A stretch of 64,000 nt of DNA from positions 992,001 through 1,056,000 of the forward strand of contig MCFL01000001.1 of assembly GCA_002102555.1 (NCBI GenBank), given 5' to 3'. This stretch comes from Catenaria anguillulae PL171 (Eukaryota > Blastocladiomycota > Blastocladiomycetes > Blastocladiales > Catenariaceae). The notes under the pieces are model-generated. The model saw only the letters and a program-made list of their open reading frames with translations. It did no database searches and was not told the DNA's origin. This document shows, in pieces, positions 9,924-24,306 of this stretch (the first letter of the stretch is position 1; every line of letters begins with the position of its first letter). The position numbers and the translations under genes are program-made.

Positions 9924-12900
9924 TCAGAAGTTGCCCGCGTTCGAGGCCTTCCGTGACTTTGTTACCTGTGACTGCGACTGCGCTTGCGAACCCGAATGCT
10001 TGCTCGTCATACTTCTCTGCCTGGCCGTTTGCTCACCCGATTGGCTGATAGCATTGACGGGTTTGAAGGTTGCTTCAATGTCCTGGACCCATTTCTCTGC
10101 ATCGGCGGCATCTTTGGCCTGCACGACGTAGCTATCCGTGTTGATGCACAACAAGAAGCTGTTGGGGAACGACAGGGCCAGTTTGGTGTCCATTTTCGCA
10201 GCTTGCACGCCGCAAACGTAGACTTGACCTTGGGATTTCTGTGAATTATGAGGAAAGGGTAAGATGGTGCACCTGCTCGACAAATCACAAACTGGGGGGA
10301 CGAACCGAGTCTTTGGTGGGCAGAATCAGGAGCGAGGCACATGGGCTGTGGAAGAGAATCAGGTTGACTTCTTCCCATTGGCGAACAATGCCAGACATGT
10401 TTTGAATGTTGTACGCAGCTCCAATCCGTGTCATCTGTCAAACATACAGGTTGCGCCATTAGCAGGCCCTTGGACACCAGCGATTCGCACAAGTCAGGAA
10501 CGCACCAGCGACGTAATGGGCTCTTCCTTGGCTGGCGTCGACTCTGTGCCTGCCGCTCTACCACTTGCCGCGCCAGATCGATTTGCCGCACCTGCTGCCA
10601 CGGACCCGCCCGCGCCATCCTCCAGAGACCCGTCTGATTGAAACCCGCCCCGAGCCGTGGACCCTTTCTTTGATCCCGCCACGCTTGATGCACCCGCAGC
10701 ACTGTCAGCACCGCTGCCGCGTTTGCGATGCCAATGCAACACGAGTAACGGTCTCGTGACCACCAAATACACAATGACCATCATGGTGCATGGCGCAACA
10801 TATGCCCGGATAGCAAACGCCTCGCGGTAGCTCGCATAGCTCAACACGAGCTCGGGAATCCTCAACGCGTACGCAATGGCGAGCACGCCCGCGGCCAACA
10901 CGGGATGCCACGCGTCACCGCCGGGCAATTGCACCTTGCGCACGGGATACGCATAGGAAAAACTCGGCACCCACGCGCCAAAGTGTACAAGGGCAAGCAG
11001 CACGGCCGCGAGGTTGCCGACCGTTGCACGCGGATGCACGCACACGGTCGTGAATGAGGTCGGACCAACATCCACGTCCTGGACGCCCGGTGCGCCATCA
11101 ATGGCTTGCCAGATGGCCAAGATGAGGACGTTGAGTGCAACCATGGTCGCTGAGACAATGGCCAACATGCGTGGCGGTGGTGCAAGCGTCAGGCGCTTGT
11201 TGCCGTGGACGAAGTGGATGTGCCAGGCCTTTGTAGCGAGCGAAGCCGCCACGAGGCCTTGGCCGATCGAGGGCAGGTAGGTGAGGGACGAGCACACTTG
11301 GGAAGTGAGCGGCGACAAGACTTCGATGATGACTGCGATATTGGGCAGCAGCGAGGCGATCAGAACGAGCGTCATGACGGGCCGCGAGTGGTGGTGGTTG
11401 AGGTTTGCGAGTGGAGCTCCGTGCGTAAGGAGAATGCCAGCCGATACGGCACACAAGAGGAGGTGTAGGATGCATAGCAATAACGCGCCCAAGGGGAGGA
11501 TTTGTGACGGATTGAGGTTTTCGAGATACCGAACTGTCGAAATCGAGGGGTCAATACATGTTTGCACCAAATTGCAGCGAGATTAGCAAATAGACCGTAC
11601 TGTAATCAATGGGGGGTTTAGAAATCCAACTCTCCCAAATGTTGCGATTTTGGTTGATCCATTGGCATGCAACCGTTGCTCGAACTGACCCCGCGGATGC
11701 TGCCGAAGATGCGGACATGCGGGCAACGTCACCCAGCAAGTTATCAATGTCAAGCTCGCGAATGGTGAAAAACCGGAAAAACGAGGCCACTGCGGGTGCT
11801 CGCTTGGCAAGCGTCGGGGATCCGAGTTTGAGCATGAGCTGGCTGGGCCAGTCGCACTTGAGTGCGTTTTCAGGGTGGTTGACATTTGTTGCAGTGAAAT
11901 TGGCGTAGCACGAGGAGGAAAACTCGGGCAAGTTGACTCGAGCAACGGCGTTTGCGGAAACAATGGGCTCTGGGGCCCAGTGATGGAAGACACACAAGGT
12001 CTGGTTTTGAGCGGCACACTCGTTGACCTTGGTCGTGAATGCTTCCGGTGTCAGATACACCACCACCAGTTTGAGGTTTAACGACACGATTCGCTGTTCG
12101 TTTTCGCCCATAGAGTATGCCGGGGAGCTCGTCCAAAACTCGCGGCAGGTGGCGAGATTGCTGCCCTGGCACTGGGGCGGAACAAAGATACCATTGTTGC
12201 ACCAGGGATAGATTGAGGCATCGCACAGGTACGCCCCGTTGGGCTGTCGGCCAGGGGTGGTAGTGCCAACCGTTGGGAGAAAATTGAGGATTTGTTGGCG
12301 TTGAAACGACCGCCACGAGTCAAAGATGAGCGTGGGATTTGTGTCGGATAGGCGCTGGTTGACATACCAGCTGACCTTGCCAGGATATCCAACCATTCTG
12401 TGTGGACACCTACTGTCAGTTACGGGTTGCAGCTGGATCAATCGAGATGCACTCCGTACCCAAGATCGACCACCCTGCCCGACTGAACCACATACTGATT
12501 GTACTGCCTCGCAACTGATGCCAATGCCGGCCAAACTTCAAGGTTTACATCCGAGGTACCCCCGTCCAATCGTTCAAAAGTCCCCTTGCTTCCAGCATAC
12601 TCAACCAGCTGAACATTGACACGCATCGTGTCCCGAAGCAAGAGCGCAGCGACCAATGTGGCAACATGTGCCGATGCCCACGACCCATATTCAAGTGTAA
12701 TTGTGGGCGGGTCTTGAATTATTGTCCGCGTCGCCGACGTTGAAGCCGCCAAGGCGCCAATCCATCCAAATTGTGACGCGTTGCTCGTGGGAATACAAGT
12801 CGGCGGCAGCTGTTGGTTGACACCTCCAGACTGCGCGTCAAACTGGGCGAGGACCTGACTGCATGTTAGCGCAAGCAAACCCACTAAGGAAAAGATGTGT

Positions 12901-12926
12901 GTCATTGATCGCATGTTGGATTGCAC
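9924..12926 (-). CDS. class C-type 7TM receptor with OpuAC-like ectodomain and PH-like tail
   Basis: Predicted cell-surface receptor. Five exons: 12926-12460, 12397-11601, 11533-10506, 10434-10306, 10238-9924, summing to 911 aa with all phases consistent and no frameshift. Residues 1-27 form a signal peptide. Residues about 70-415 resemble the periplasmic glycine-betaine/proline binding protein family (OpuAC/ProX): ITLEYGSWASAHVATLVAALL, DVNLEVWP near 126-133 and GYPGKVSWYV near 159. Seven hydrophobic segments follow at about 430-700. The third, CSSLTYLPSIGQGLVAASLA then TKAWHIHFV, fits the class C (GABA-B-like) TM3 pattern. After a Gly/Ser-rich linker, the last two exons encode a fold ending YVVQAKDAADAEKWVQDIEA, like the final strand and helix of a PH domain. 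Ligand unknown; quaternary amines or amino acids are inferred from the ectodomain. The PH assignment is the least certain part. Confidence 0.85.
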
Positions 12927-13126
12927 TGTGTCCTTTGCATGAAGCCCGTTGATGAGTCATGGGCCATTCACCTGCGACTCTGGCCAAGAAAATCAGCTAT
13001 GTATACGTAGACCATGTTGTGGCAAGAACAAGCCCGTGCATAATGGTTGTCACCATGTCTTTGTCGCGAAACTATTGAATGTGGTATATTGCGAGTGGTC
13101 ACCAGGTACGCATGCAGATGCTCTGC

Positions 13127-15121
13127 TCACTCGCGAGTCAAATGCGCCCAAATGATCCCTGCCACATCCTCGGCACGCACAATCGACCCCGCGCCCGTAT
13201 CCACTTTGCGACCCAAGGCATGCTCCACCAGCTCGGGCGACCTGGTTCCCAGGACAGGCCAGTACCTGCGAGGAAGATCATGCGTGGCGCCATGCGAGCC
13301 GCGGATGCGATCGGCGTCGAAGCGCGTGTTGTCGATAATGCCCCTGAAATGCAAAAGATAAACCAAGACCACCTTGAGCAGCAGGTAGATTTTGCCGAGA
13401 AGCGGGTACGCGTGGTACATTTCCACAGGGTCGTAACCGGGCTTACGGTGAATGTTGACCGTGTAGGCGAAATCGGGCGCGTTCGATTCACGCTCCCAGT
13501 AGTAGTACGTGAACCAGCTGGTGAAACCAACAAACAAAGTGAGATGACGCATGTCAGAGAAAAGGCAACATTGGCCAAGGCAATGAGTGTCCGTACGCGT
13601 CATGGTCGGCCACAACCACCAAATCCCCAACCCTGGCCCTGGACCCAGCATCATGGTCCGACACGCGCCACCTCCCGGTTGGGTCGTAATGCCGGTCCAC
13701 GTCTGCCGAATCCCGCCCACGCAACACGCTCTTGACTCCCGGGACAGCCTCCAACACTGCCTGGACATGCGACACGACCCGTGCATGGTCTGCTGACACA
13801 CGTGCCGCAGGTCCGCCCACCACATTTCCAGACTTTGGCGGAAAACTTGACTGGTCGTTGACATAGACGTGCGCAACTTGGTGATCGGGGATGGCAAATG
13901 CAATGGATGCATACGGGTCGAGTGTTTCGCCGCCGTTTCCTTGCGCACGCTAAGCAAGCCGGCTTGGCGCAGCGCACGGTTGATGTGGACAGGGCGTGTC
14001 ACGGGCTGAATGCCGTACTCGCTAAGAATAATGACGCGCGGGTTGGCGGGATGGTGCTCGTAGTAGTGCACGAGGCGGCGGACTTCGGCGTCGATTTCCT
14101 TCAGGTCCTTTGCAATCGTAGGATGGGTATGGTCGGTGCTCGTGTGTTGTAAGCTGTCATTAGAGCACAGTAAGTGAGCGATACGCATGGTAAGTACCGT
14201 TGGTGGTTGAAGGCAGAACAGAAAAGACGCACGCATAGTCCAAGTGGGGAAGGTAAATCACGCTAAATGTGGGGTCGTACATCTTGTCCACGCAAATGGT
14301 CGAGTCAACGATCCATTTGCTGCTCGCGATAGACGCTGTTGGACCCCAGAAATCATGGAGCGGGAATGTGCCCAGCTCCCTTTGCAACGAGTGACGCAAA
14401 TGCTCGGGTTTAGTCCAAATGTCGGCAACCTTGCCATTGTTGGCGAGATATTGCGGCCGCGGCGTCAAGGCATAGTCGATGAACCTGTGATGCCGAGAAA
14501 GTGAGTGGACGGCCACCAAGTGACCAAAGAAAGTTAATGCAAAGGTACCGATCGCCCATCGGAAACCACCAAAAGCTCGAAAATGTGGTTGCATTCGGAT
14601 CGGCCCGCTTGACGCGCTCAAACAGGCGGGGACACGGACGAGGTTGGCGCTTTGGTGCCAGTTCCGATCTATTATTGGCGGTGCACCAAAATTTTCAGCA
14701 AAATCACCACTGCCTCTGGCTGCGAATACACATCGTGGACAACATACGCTCTCCAAACTCGCGATCAAACGTATTGTTGCCCAAAATTCCGTGTTCCGAG
14801 GGCCCAGTCCCCGTCAGGTAGGTGGTCTGTGCAGTGCAGGTCACGGCAGGGAAGGCGGGCTGAATGTCGGCCACCGTTGTTGCAGGAAAGCGGCCTGACG
14901 GGTAGAGGTACGACGCCAGAAACGGCGTGTTTTCATTGGTGATGAGGTCCCTATGATAATGACAAGGGGTGAAGCGGGAAGGGTAGATGGATGAATCAGT
15001 CGTCAAGTCTCTCTGTCGATCGTCGCGGATGGAAAAGTCAAGATGTGAATACGGACTGTGTGAGGGCGACAATGTCGATCACGACAGTCTTGCGCAAAGT
15101 TGACGCCGCGTGTGCGGACAT
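13127..15121 (-). CDS. type I phosphodiesterase / nucleotide pyrophosphatase family protein (alkaline phosphatase superfamily)
   Basis: Metal-dependent phosphohydrolase; substrate unknown. Six exons: 15121-15057, 14950-14748, 14668-14549, 14484-14233, 14153-13597, 13517-13127, giving about 529 aa once two missing bases are allowed for. Motifs expected for the family: VVIDIVALT (metal Asp), PAVTCTAQTTYLTGTGPSEH (nucleophile Thr), TPRPQYLA, FPLHDFWGP, YLPHLDYA (metal Asp and His), SEYGIQPV, IPDHQVAHVYV, FTYYYW and a late DADRIRGSHG. The closest sequences I can call to mind are bacterial 'alkaline phosphatase family' proteins; I could not search. Frameshifts are inferred near 14610 (before LFERVKRADP) and near 13945 (RKE/NGGETLDPYA, one A short). 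Confidence 0.82.
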
Positions 15122-15610
15122 ATTGGCCTTCGGGTTGGAGCGGCGACGACTTGCTAATATGAGAGGCGGGACACAAGGTTCGACAACACGGGCGACAAGG
15201 ATTACATGGGTTGGAACTCATCAAGTAAGTATGTGAGCTTGGAAGAGTTGCGAGAGGGGCACGGCGCCATCAGATCGAGACTGTTTCCCCGACGTCAAAA
15301 CGGGATCGGAGGCCCACGCATACTACCCTTTCTTCGTGCCGCATTGACCCAGCTATAAATAATATTACATCTGCCCTGAGAGCGAGAGAAGAGCGAGAGA
15401 AGAATGCAAATAAAAAACAAGATCATCCATATACAGGACACGGCCATTGGCCCGAGGAAAGCTGGAACACAACTGGGCAAGAAAGAGCGAGAGCAAGAAC
15501 AAGAAAACACAAAAAGTAAAACAGAATCAGAGAATCCACCACCTGTCAAGACGCTCTCACATCACCTGCGCACTCACACAGCAAAAAAGCTTACAACCAC
15601 TCTTAAGGCC
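15122..15610. other. intergenic between phosphodiesterase start and DHCR24 end
   Basis: Purine-rich GAGAGCGAGAGAAGAGCGAG tract around 15378-15402 and again near 15485. No gene recognised. Confidence 0.5.
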
Positions 15611-17687
15611 TCAATCCCGCGCCGATTTGTGCACCTTCTCGTGCACTTCAGGCAACAACTTTGTCGCCCCATACTTTTCCCTCACCGCGTCATAGTTGCG
15701 GTGATCAAACATCTGCCTAAACTCGTCCCGGGTGCCAACAATATCCGCATAGCATGCGGAAAACCCCTGGACCGACCGGACAAACGCCTCAATCTTCTCG
15801 AGCGTCCTGACATGATGAAATCCGGGCGCCCTCGGCACGCCATACGCACCCACATCCACATACAACTGGTCGCACGGGTGCGGCGGGGTAAACGAACCCT
15901 TGGGCGTGGTGACGGGCTGATCGGGCGCAACCTTCTTTCCACCACGCTCGGCAATGCACTGGCGCAACGTCGGGCTCGGGTCCCTGCGCAACGCGAGTAA
16001 ATCCTCGGCCGGCGAAAGCATGCGCATCGGGCACAGCCAAAGCGGGTACACGTCGAGCTCGCGGTGGAAAAAGTCGAGCGCCGTGTCGAGCGTGATCATG
16101 GGCACGAGCAAGTCTTGCACCACATGCTTAGTGACCCAGTATTCGTGGATCTTGCCCGTGGACGACAATTTGAGCAGCGCGACCTTGGGCGGGCCCGCCC
16201 ACGCAAACAACCACCTGTACCAAGCCGAATTCCCCTTGGGAACAATGTCCTTCATCTCCCAGAAGATGGACCGCGTGTGCCGATGGTAATAGTCGCGCAA
16301 CGGAATGCACTCAACATACGGTGTGTCCTTGCGGGGCTTGGACAAGAACCCTTGGACGTGTGCAAAGAACCAGGGCTTGTACCACTTGCCAATCTCGTTG
16401 AGGACCTCGCCCTTTGGCACCCGCGGTACCATCTTGCCCGTCATGACCACGGCCGTGTTGCGCGAGTACACGAGCGACTCGACAAAGTCGTGCGCGTTGT
16501 CGCGGCACGCTTGCTCAAACGTGTTGCTGGCGTCCTTGGCCGTCATGCACGGGCGGTACTCGAGGCGCACGTATGGGTGCGCGCGCACCAGCTTGATTTC
16601 GGCAGCAGTCAAGAAGCCAATGGTCCCGTGCGACCAAGGGATCGCCGAAAACAGGTCCGTGTGGTTGTCCTTGTCGCAGCGGAGGAGCTCACCAGAGGGA
16701 AGTACCACCTCAAAGGCCGTGCACGTGTGCTGGAACAGACCGTACTTGTGCGACGAAGTTTCAATGCCAAATCCGTTGATGAGGCCGCCCACGGTGAGTT
16801 CGTCGAGCTCAGGAAGAACTTGAATGGTCCAGCCGCGCGAAATGAGTTCGCGGGACAAGCGGCCCATGGTGCAGCTACAGCGTCGAGCGTCGGAACAAAA
16901 AAATAGTCAGCATACATGCGACTGATCATTTCTGTTGCGAGAGAGGAGAAAAACGAGTGTGCGTACCCAGGTTCAACGATAACAACCTCCCTCTCCTCAT
17001 CGATCTCAATCACGTCCCTGAGCGCCTGCACATCGACGCCCGCCCACTTTTTCTTGTAATTGGGTGCCCTTACGCTCATGACCAAGAACCCGGGGCGCGC
17101 CGTACACAACCTAGTGGCGCCTTGCGCCACCAAGTCTTTGACCTGCTGCTGCACGTGCCGCACGCGCTCCTCATGAATAGCACGGCGCACCTCGACATTG
17201 CCGACCTTGGGCACGGCTGATCCAGCATCCAGTCGCGTAACGCATCGACCACGTCCCAGGCAAGGCAGATCGGGTTGATGACGAGCGTGACGAAAATGGC
17301 ACGATAGTTGGTCACGAAATCGGCAAGCACGTCGAGCACAGGGTTGAGCACGGGCGCCGTGGCGGGGTTCTTTGTGAGCGTCTTGGCGCGTGCCCACAAG
17401 GTGACGCCAAGGCCCAAGGTCCAGGTAAAGACGGGCGTCAAGATAGCAAATGCAAGGGCCACGACGCGCACAGCCACGTTGATGTGCAGGGGCGTTCCGG
17501 GGGCAACTTTGACGGTGAAGGGAGAGATCTTGGCTTGGCCGCCGAGCGGCGTCGAGCGCGTGGCAGGCTTTGTGCTGTCGAGACGCGACGACGGTTTGGG
17601 GGCGGTGGCGTCCATGGTGGGCTTGGTGGGGGTGGTAGCGAGGCGGGCCATGGCGGGCACGGGCGTGTCGGCAAGGGCGGGAGGCAT
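15611..17687 (-). CDS. DHCR24: Delta(24)-sterol reductase (DHCR24/DIMINUTO-like, FAD-linked)
   Basis: Reduces the C24 double bond of sterol side chains using FAD and NADPH, at the ER membrane; in animals it makes cholesterol from desmosterol. Exons 17687-16967 and 16874-15611, about 661 aa. A hydrophobic N-terminal region (RVVALAFAILTPVFTWTLGL) probably anchors it. The FAD-binding (VAO-type) domain carries VEPGCTMGRLSREL, VLPELDELTVGGLINGFGIE, SSHKYGLFQHTCTAFEVVL and WSHGTIGFLTAAEI. Further C-terminal blocks RHTRSIFWEMKDIVPKGNSA and YPLWLCPMRM follow DHCR24 order. It is longer than the human enzyme (516 aa), mainly at the N-terminus. One frameshift is inferred near 17222, between DALRDWMLD and VPKVGNVEVRR, probably a lost C. 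The start is the first ATG after an upstream in-frame GTG. Confidence 0.92.
16875..16966 (-). other. DHCR24 intron
   Basis: 92 nt. GTACGC donor after ...IVEPG and TGTAG acceptor before CTMGRL, phase 2. It falls inside the conserved VEP..TMG motif. Confidence 0.85.
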
Positions 17688-18205
17688 GTGTGGCACGGCG
17701 TATGGAGTGGTCGGTCAAGTCCGTGGTTGACAAATCGGCGTGATCAGTCCTCGTATTCACGTCTGCCGGTGCGAGGGGGGATAGAGGTTCAGAAGGCGCG
17801 TTCAAGTTGTGGGCAGCGAGGGAGGACAATCGTCTGCTCGCGGTATGACAAATGTGCGCACTTGCCGTCTTGCGCTCAGAGAAGGAGGGCAATGTGAAGA
17901 GAAGCACGTCCGCGGGCTTTATATCCCTCGTCGGAAGATCGAGAAGGCTGGGCAAGCATTCATGTGCTTTAGTGCGAGACGACACGCCACGTTCTGAAAT
18001 GCGCGACGCGTGCCGACGTTCGCGACAGCCAATCATCGAAGGGCTCTCACTCCTGGACACGTCGAGGATAGTGTGCTGTGAATACATGAAAAGCAAAGCA
18101 GTTCACTCTTCCCAGTTTGCCTATCCACACGTATGGCTGGGCAAAGACTTAAGCAAGCTGGGGGTATGATTATGATTTGGATGCACATTCAATCAACCTT
18201 GGTGA
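17688..18205. other. intergenic, upstream of DHCR24
   Basis: Promoter side of DHCR24 and 3' flank of the next minus-strand gene. No additional gene or repeat recognised. Confidence 0.5.
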
Positions 18206-19069
18206 TCAGAGCGATCCATGTTCTCGCAATACATGCAGGTATCCATCCACGACATCCAAAACAACGGGACTGACAATGACATGCTGGCGGTGGTGGTCGC
18301 TGACGCGTTCGAGAATGTGCTTGCTGACGAAATCCTGAACAAACGAAGCGGCAGCGAGTCCTGCGGGCATATTGAGCCTCACCTATCGATACAGTACGCA
18401 CCAAGGGTGTCGGGTGGAAATCAACACCAAGTTGGAACATGGGGCAAAATGACGAGCACGCACCGTCACCAGGGTGCCATCCACATCCTGTGAGTTGTGC
18501 CGATACACGGACGCGAGCGTCACCTCGCCATCCGTTGGTGAGTCGAGCACGAGCGTCGCAATCCTTCGTGAACGGTCCTGTGCCCACAAGTTGGGCAGGG
18601 CCTGCCAAAACTTGAGCGCACTGCACTCTGGTGGGACATTGACTGCCACCTTTTCGGGAATCAAACGTTGTTGGGCCAGTACCGCCGGATCCTTGCCGAG
18701 TGGGACCTTGTGGTCATGCACAACAACGACCCGATCGGGCTCAAAGTCGGCAAACTCAAAGACGTAGGCGGTGGCAGCCGTTGGATGACGCCGCGGGCGG
18801 AAAGAGTGAATGTTGAAGTCGTAAAAGTCCTTTGGCGGGCCTTGCTGTGGTGGGAGCGGGAGGCCGTAGCGCGGGATAGGCTGCGCGAGTGCAAACGTCG
18901 GGAGCACTGTGTTGAGATAGGAGCGCAAGGCGCGGATGAGTGTGCCGGCCGAGTCGGTTGGGAAGAAGAGGACTTGGCTTGGGAGACCGCCCTTGGCCGC
19001 GGTGCGAGCGGCTTGTGCGGCCGAGGGAGACAAGTCCATGTCGGTGGGTGAGTGCTGTGCAGTGGACAT
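18206..19069 (-). CDS. conserved-looking protein of unknown function
   Basis: Two exons, 19069-18464 and 18382-18206 (81-nt intron, GTGCGT...ATAG), giving a clean 260-aa frame that sums to a multiple of three. I do not recognise the family. The N-terminus is Ser/Ala-rich. The middle has a hydrophobic/aromatic block (FYDFNIHSFRPRRHPTA, YVFEFADFEPDRVVVVHDHK), then KFWQALPNLWAQDRSRRIAT. The C-terminus is predicted helical with a beta-like VIVSPVVLDVVDGYL. No signal peptide or TM segment. Divergent from MCM6 with a 260-bp gap, so a shared promoter is likely. ATGs at about 19090 and upstream are possible alternative starts. Confidence 0.72.
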
Positions 19070-19330
19070 AGTGGAACAATATGTATGCATATCGATCGAG
19101 GGTAGTTTGCCATCTTTCCGTTTCTGTTCTGGGGTCTGGCTTGGACCAGTAGGCTGCGTATGATATGGTGGGGTGGATCGGAGGCCCTTCTGGTTCCCAC
19201 CTGTCGCCGAGATCATTCCTGAGTGTGGAAGTCTCCTTGCACTCGGTTAACATTAATATTGTGATCTCTTCACCAAAGTAAGTATCATGCAAAGTCCTCC
19301 TGCACACGACCAATACACCTGCAATCCATC

Positions 19331-22057
<2,727 letters not shown>

Positions 22058-22927
22058 GGACGGATTCGTCGTATATGCCCCATGTTTGTTTCTTCTCATG
22101 CTTATCTTGCTTTTCCCATTTGCTTGTTACCAATTTATCTGCCTCCCACAATTCGCGTCACCTTGTTGTGAAAATACGATTTTGACATGGATTTTGACCA
22201 TTTTGGCTTAGCAAAGTCCGCACACAACGCTACATCTTCGCTGTTCCGTGCTGACATGACTGCGTCCCGGTCGGCCCGTTGGTCCTGCAAGGCCGAGGCC
22301 CACAGTTCACGGAGTCCGGCGCGGCGTGATCTTGCCCAAACGGGCAAGTGCGAGACATTGCCTTTTCCACTCCGCTTTCTGCGCTTGGGAAGGTAATAAT
22401 TCATGACAGCGGCCGGCGCACAGAGAAAACTCTCCTGAATATGCGGTGGCCGAGCATCAAAATTGCATGCGCTGCCGCCGGACTCGTGCATATGCGCGCG
22501 AGACGTGGATCTTCCGCAGGCACATGAACGCGAGACACTTGCTTTGCGTCCTTAGCTCCCCCTCCGTCGTCCAAAGTACAGGTAGGTCGCATGCACTCGT
22601 ATCCCCAACCAACGCAATAAACCACCGGGTTCCTATTTGCCCGTCTTGGCCCCGTCTCGGCCCGTCTCGTGCTGTTCCCACCCTCGGTAGCAGATTGTGG
22701 AGCAGGGCAAGTTGGGGTGGCGGCCGCTCAGGCGCTGTGGCTGTCGTTTTTTTTTTCGGGGTCCTGGCACGACCCGCCGTCCGCCAAGTTGGCCGCCTTG
22801 GTGGCATACTCTCAGGTACAAAAGGTGGCCACATCCCCCTGTCCAAATCCCTCTTTCTCTTGGCTAACAGACTCGACGCTCTTCTCTGCCGTTTCGCATT
22901 CACACCCACACCACACTCACTCTCACA
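22058..22927. other. intergenic upstream of NmrA-like gene
   Basis: 870 bp, with a T9 tract near 22750 and CT-rich sequence (22840-22920) just before the next start codon, as in many fungal promoters. Open frames on both strands overlap each other and show no domain. No RNA gene recognised. Confidence 0.5.
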
Positions 22928-24306
22928 ATGTTTGGCTTCCGCAACCCTGCTGGCACGACCCACAACCCCAACATCCTCGTCACCGAGGGCGATACTTGGT
23001 AAGTCTATACTTTTGGGTCCCCTGCTTTCCTCCCCCTTTGCCGTCCTCGCCGTCCGAGGGCTGCCGGCCGCCAACTCCAACGTTTTTGATCGCAAAACGC
23101 GTCGCTAACTCCCTCTGTTCTTTCCTTTCTTAAAACCAATTCAGGACCGGCTTCTACGCTGCCTGGTCGCTCCTGCGGCACCACCGTAGCGGCCACGACT
23201 CTGCCTCTGGCCCCGCCGCTCCCGCGCCAACCGGCACCACCCCGACGCACCACGGCCATGTCAACAAGGTGATTGTGGGCGTGCGCGACTCCAACTCGGA
23301 CTTTGCCAAGGAACTGCACAAGCTGGGAGCCGAACTGCGGAGTACGACCCTACAACATGGACAAGGACCAGATCCAAAAGCACTTGCTGCGCAACGACGT
23401 GGACGGCGTCGCCTTCATTCCCGTGCACGACTCGATTGGCAACATGATCAACATCAACAAGATGCTGCTGCGGGCGTTTGAAGAAGAAGAACGCTGCAAG
23501 TGCCTCGTCATGTGGTCCACGATCGGTACCCAGATTCATCCCGGAGCGGTGACGATGACGACGCCAAGGGTAAGGCCAAGTTGACGGCCGCGCGGACGGC
23601 GGCGCGGGCACGGGTGGCGGCATGCCCTCGTGGGGCCAGTTGTTTGAGAACAAGTCGCAGATTGAACAGGCCGTGAGGAACAGCAAGTTTGAGCACGAGT
23701 GCATCTTGCGCATCGGCTTTGTCTCGCAGCAGTACGTCTCCTCCATGCCGAATTGACTCGATGACATGATTGCTTGCTCACTTTTGAAATCATGTGCACA
23801 CGCGGCAGGTTCTTTGGCCTCTCGAACGTGATCCAGTCTCGTGGCATGTTCCCAGTCACTTCGCGCTCCAACAAGTGGGCTCCCATCAACGCCAAGGACG
23901 TGGGCATGGTCTCTGGTGCCTTGCTGGCCAACCCGTCGCTTATGACAAAGTTCAACAAGCAGACCCTGGTGCTGACGGGGCCGCAGTCGCACTCTGGCAA
24001 GGACATGGTCACGGTGATCAATTCGACGCTCAACGCCAAGCTGTCGCTCGAGGAGGTTTCGCTCAAGGACCTCGAAACCATCTTGATCGGCCAAGAAGAT
24101 GTGCCCAACGAGGGAGACTCGCCATGACCTTGGGCTACTACCATTATATCAAGGAGAACAAGCTTGACATTGTCTCGGACGATGCTAACAAGGTGCTCGG
24201 TCGTATCCCCTCGGATATCGACGTGTTCTTCAAGGAGAACGGCAACCTTTTCCGGCCCAGGAGGAGTGTGGATGCGACCCCGTATGTGAGGGATCTCAAT
24301 CAGTAA
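22928..24306 (+). CDS. NmrA-like NAD(P)-binding Rossmann protein
   Basis: Atypical short-chain dehydrogenase family; many members are regulators or reductases, so the function stays open. Exons 22928-22998, 23145-23731, 23809-24306. A Rossmann-like start (ILVTEGD/TWTGFYAAWSLL) is followed by HVNKVIVGVRDSNSDFAKEL, NDVDGVAFIPVHDSIGNM, CKCLVMWSTIG, WGQLFENKSQIEQAV, FFGLSNVIQSRGMFPVTS, NAKDVGMVSGALL and TLVLTGPQSHSGKDMVTVI, in NmrA order. The usual GxxGxxG is replaced by TEGDTWTGF, which is odd. Frame changes occur near 23342 (two lost bases would read REYDPYNMDKDQ), 23543, 23600 and 24122. The C-terminal part after 24124 (MTLGYYHYIKENKLDIV) belongs to the same protein. Confidence 0.7.

Noticed and set aside
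9924-10434. PH-like exons as a separate small gene starting at the ATG at 10434
   Set aside because: The preceding intron joins in phase to the receptor tail, spacing is only 71 nt and no promoter gap exists; kept as receptor C-terminus, though RNA evidence would settle it.
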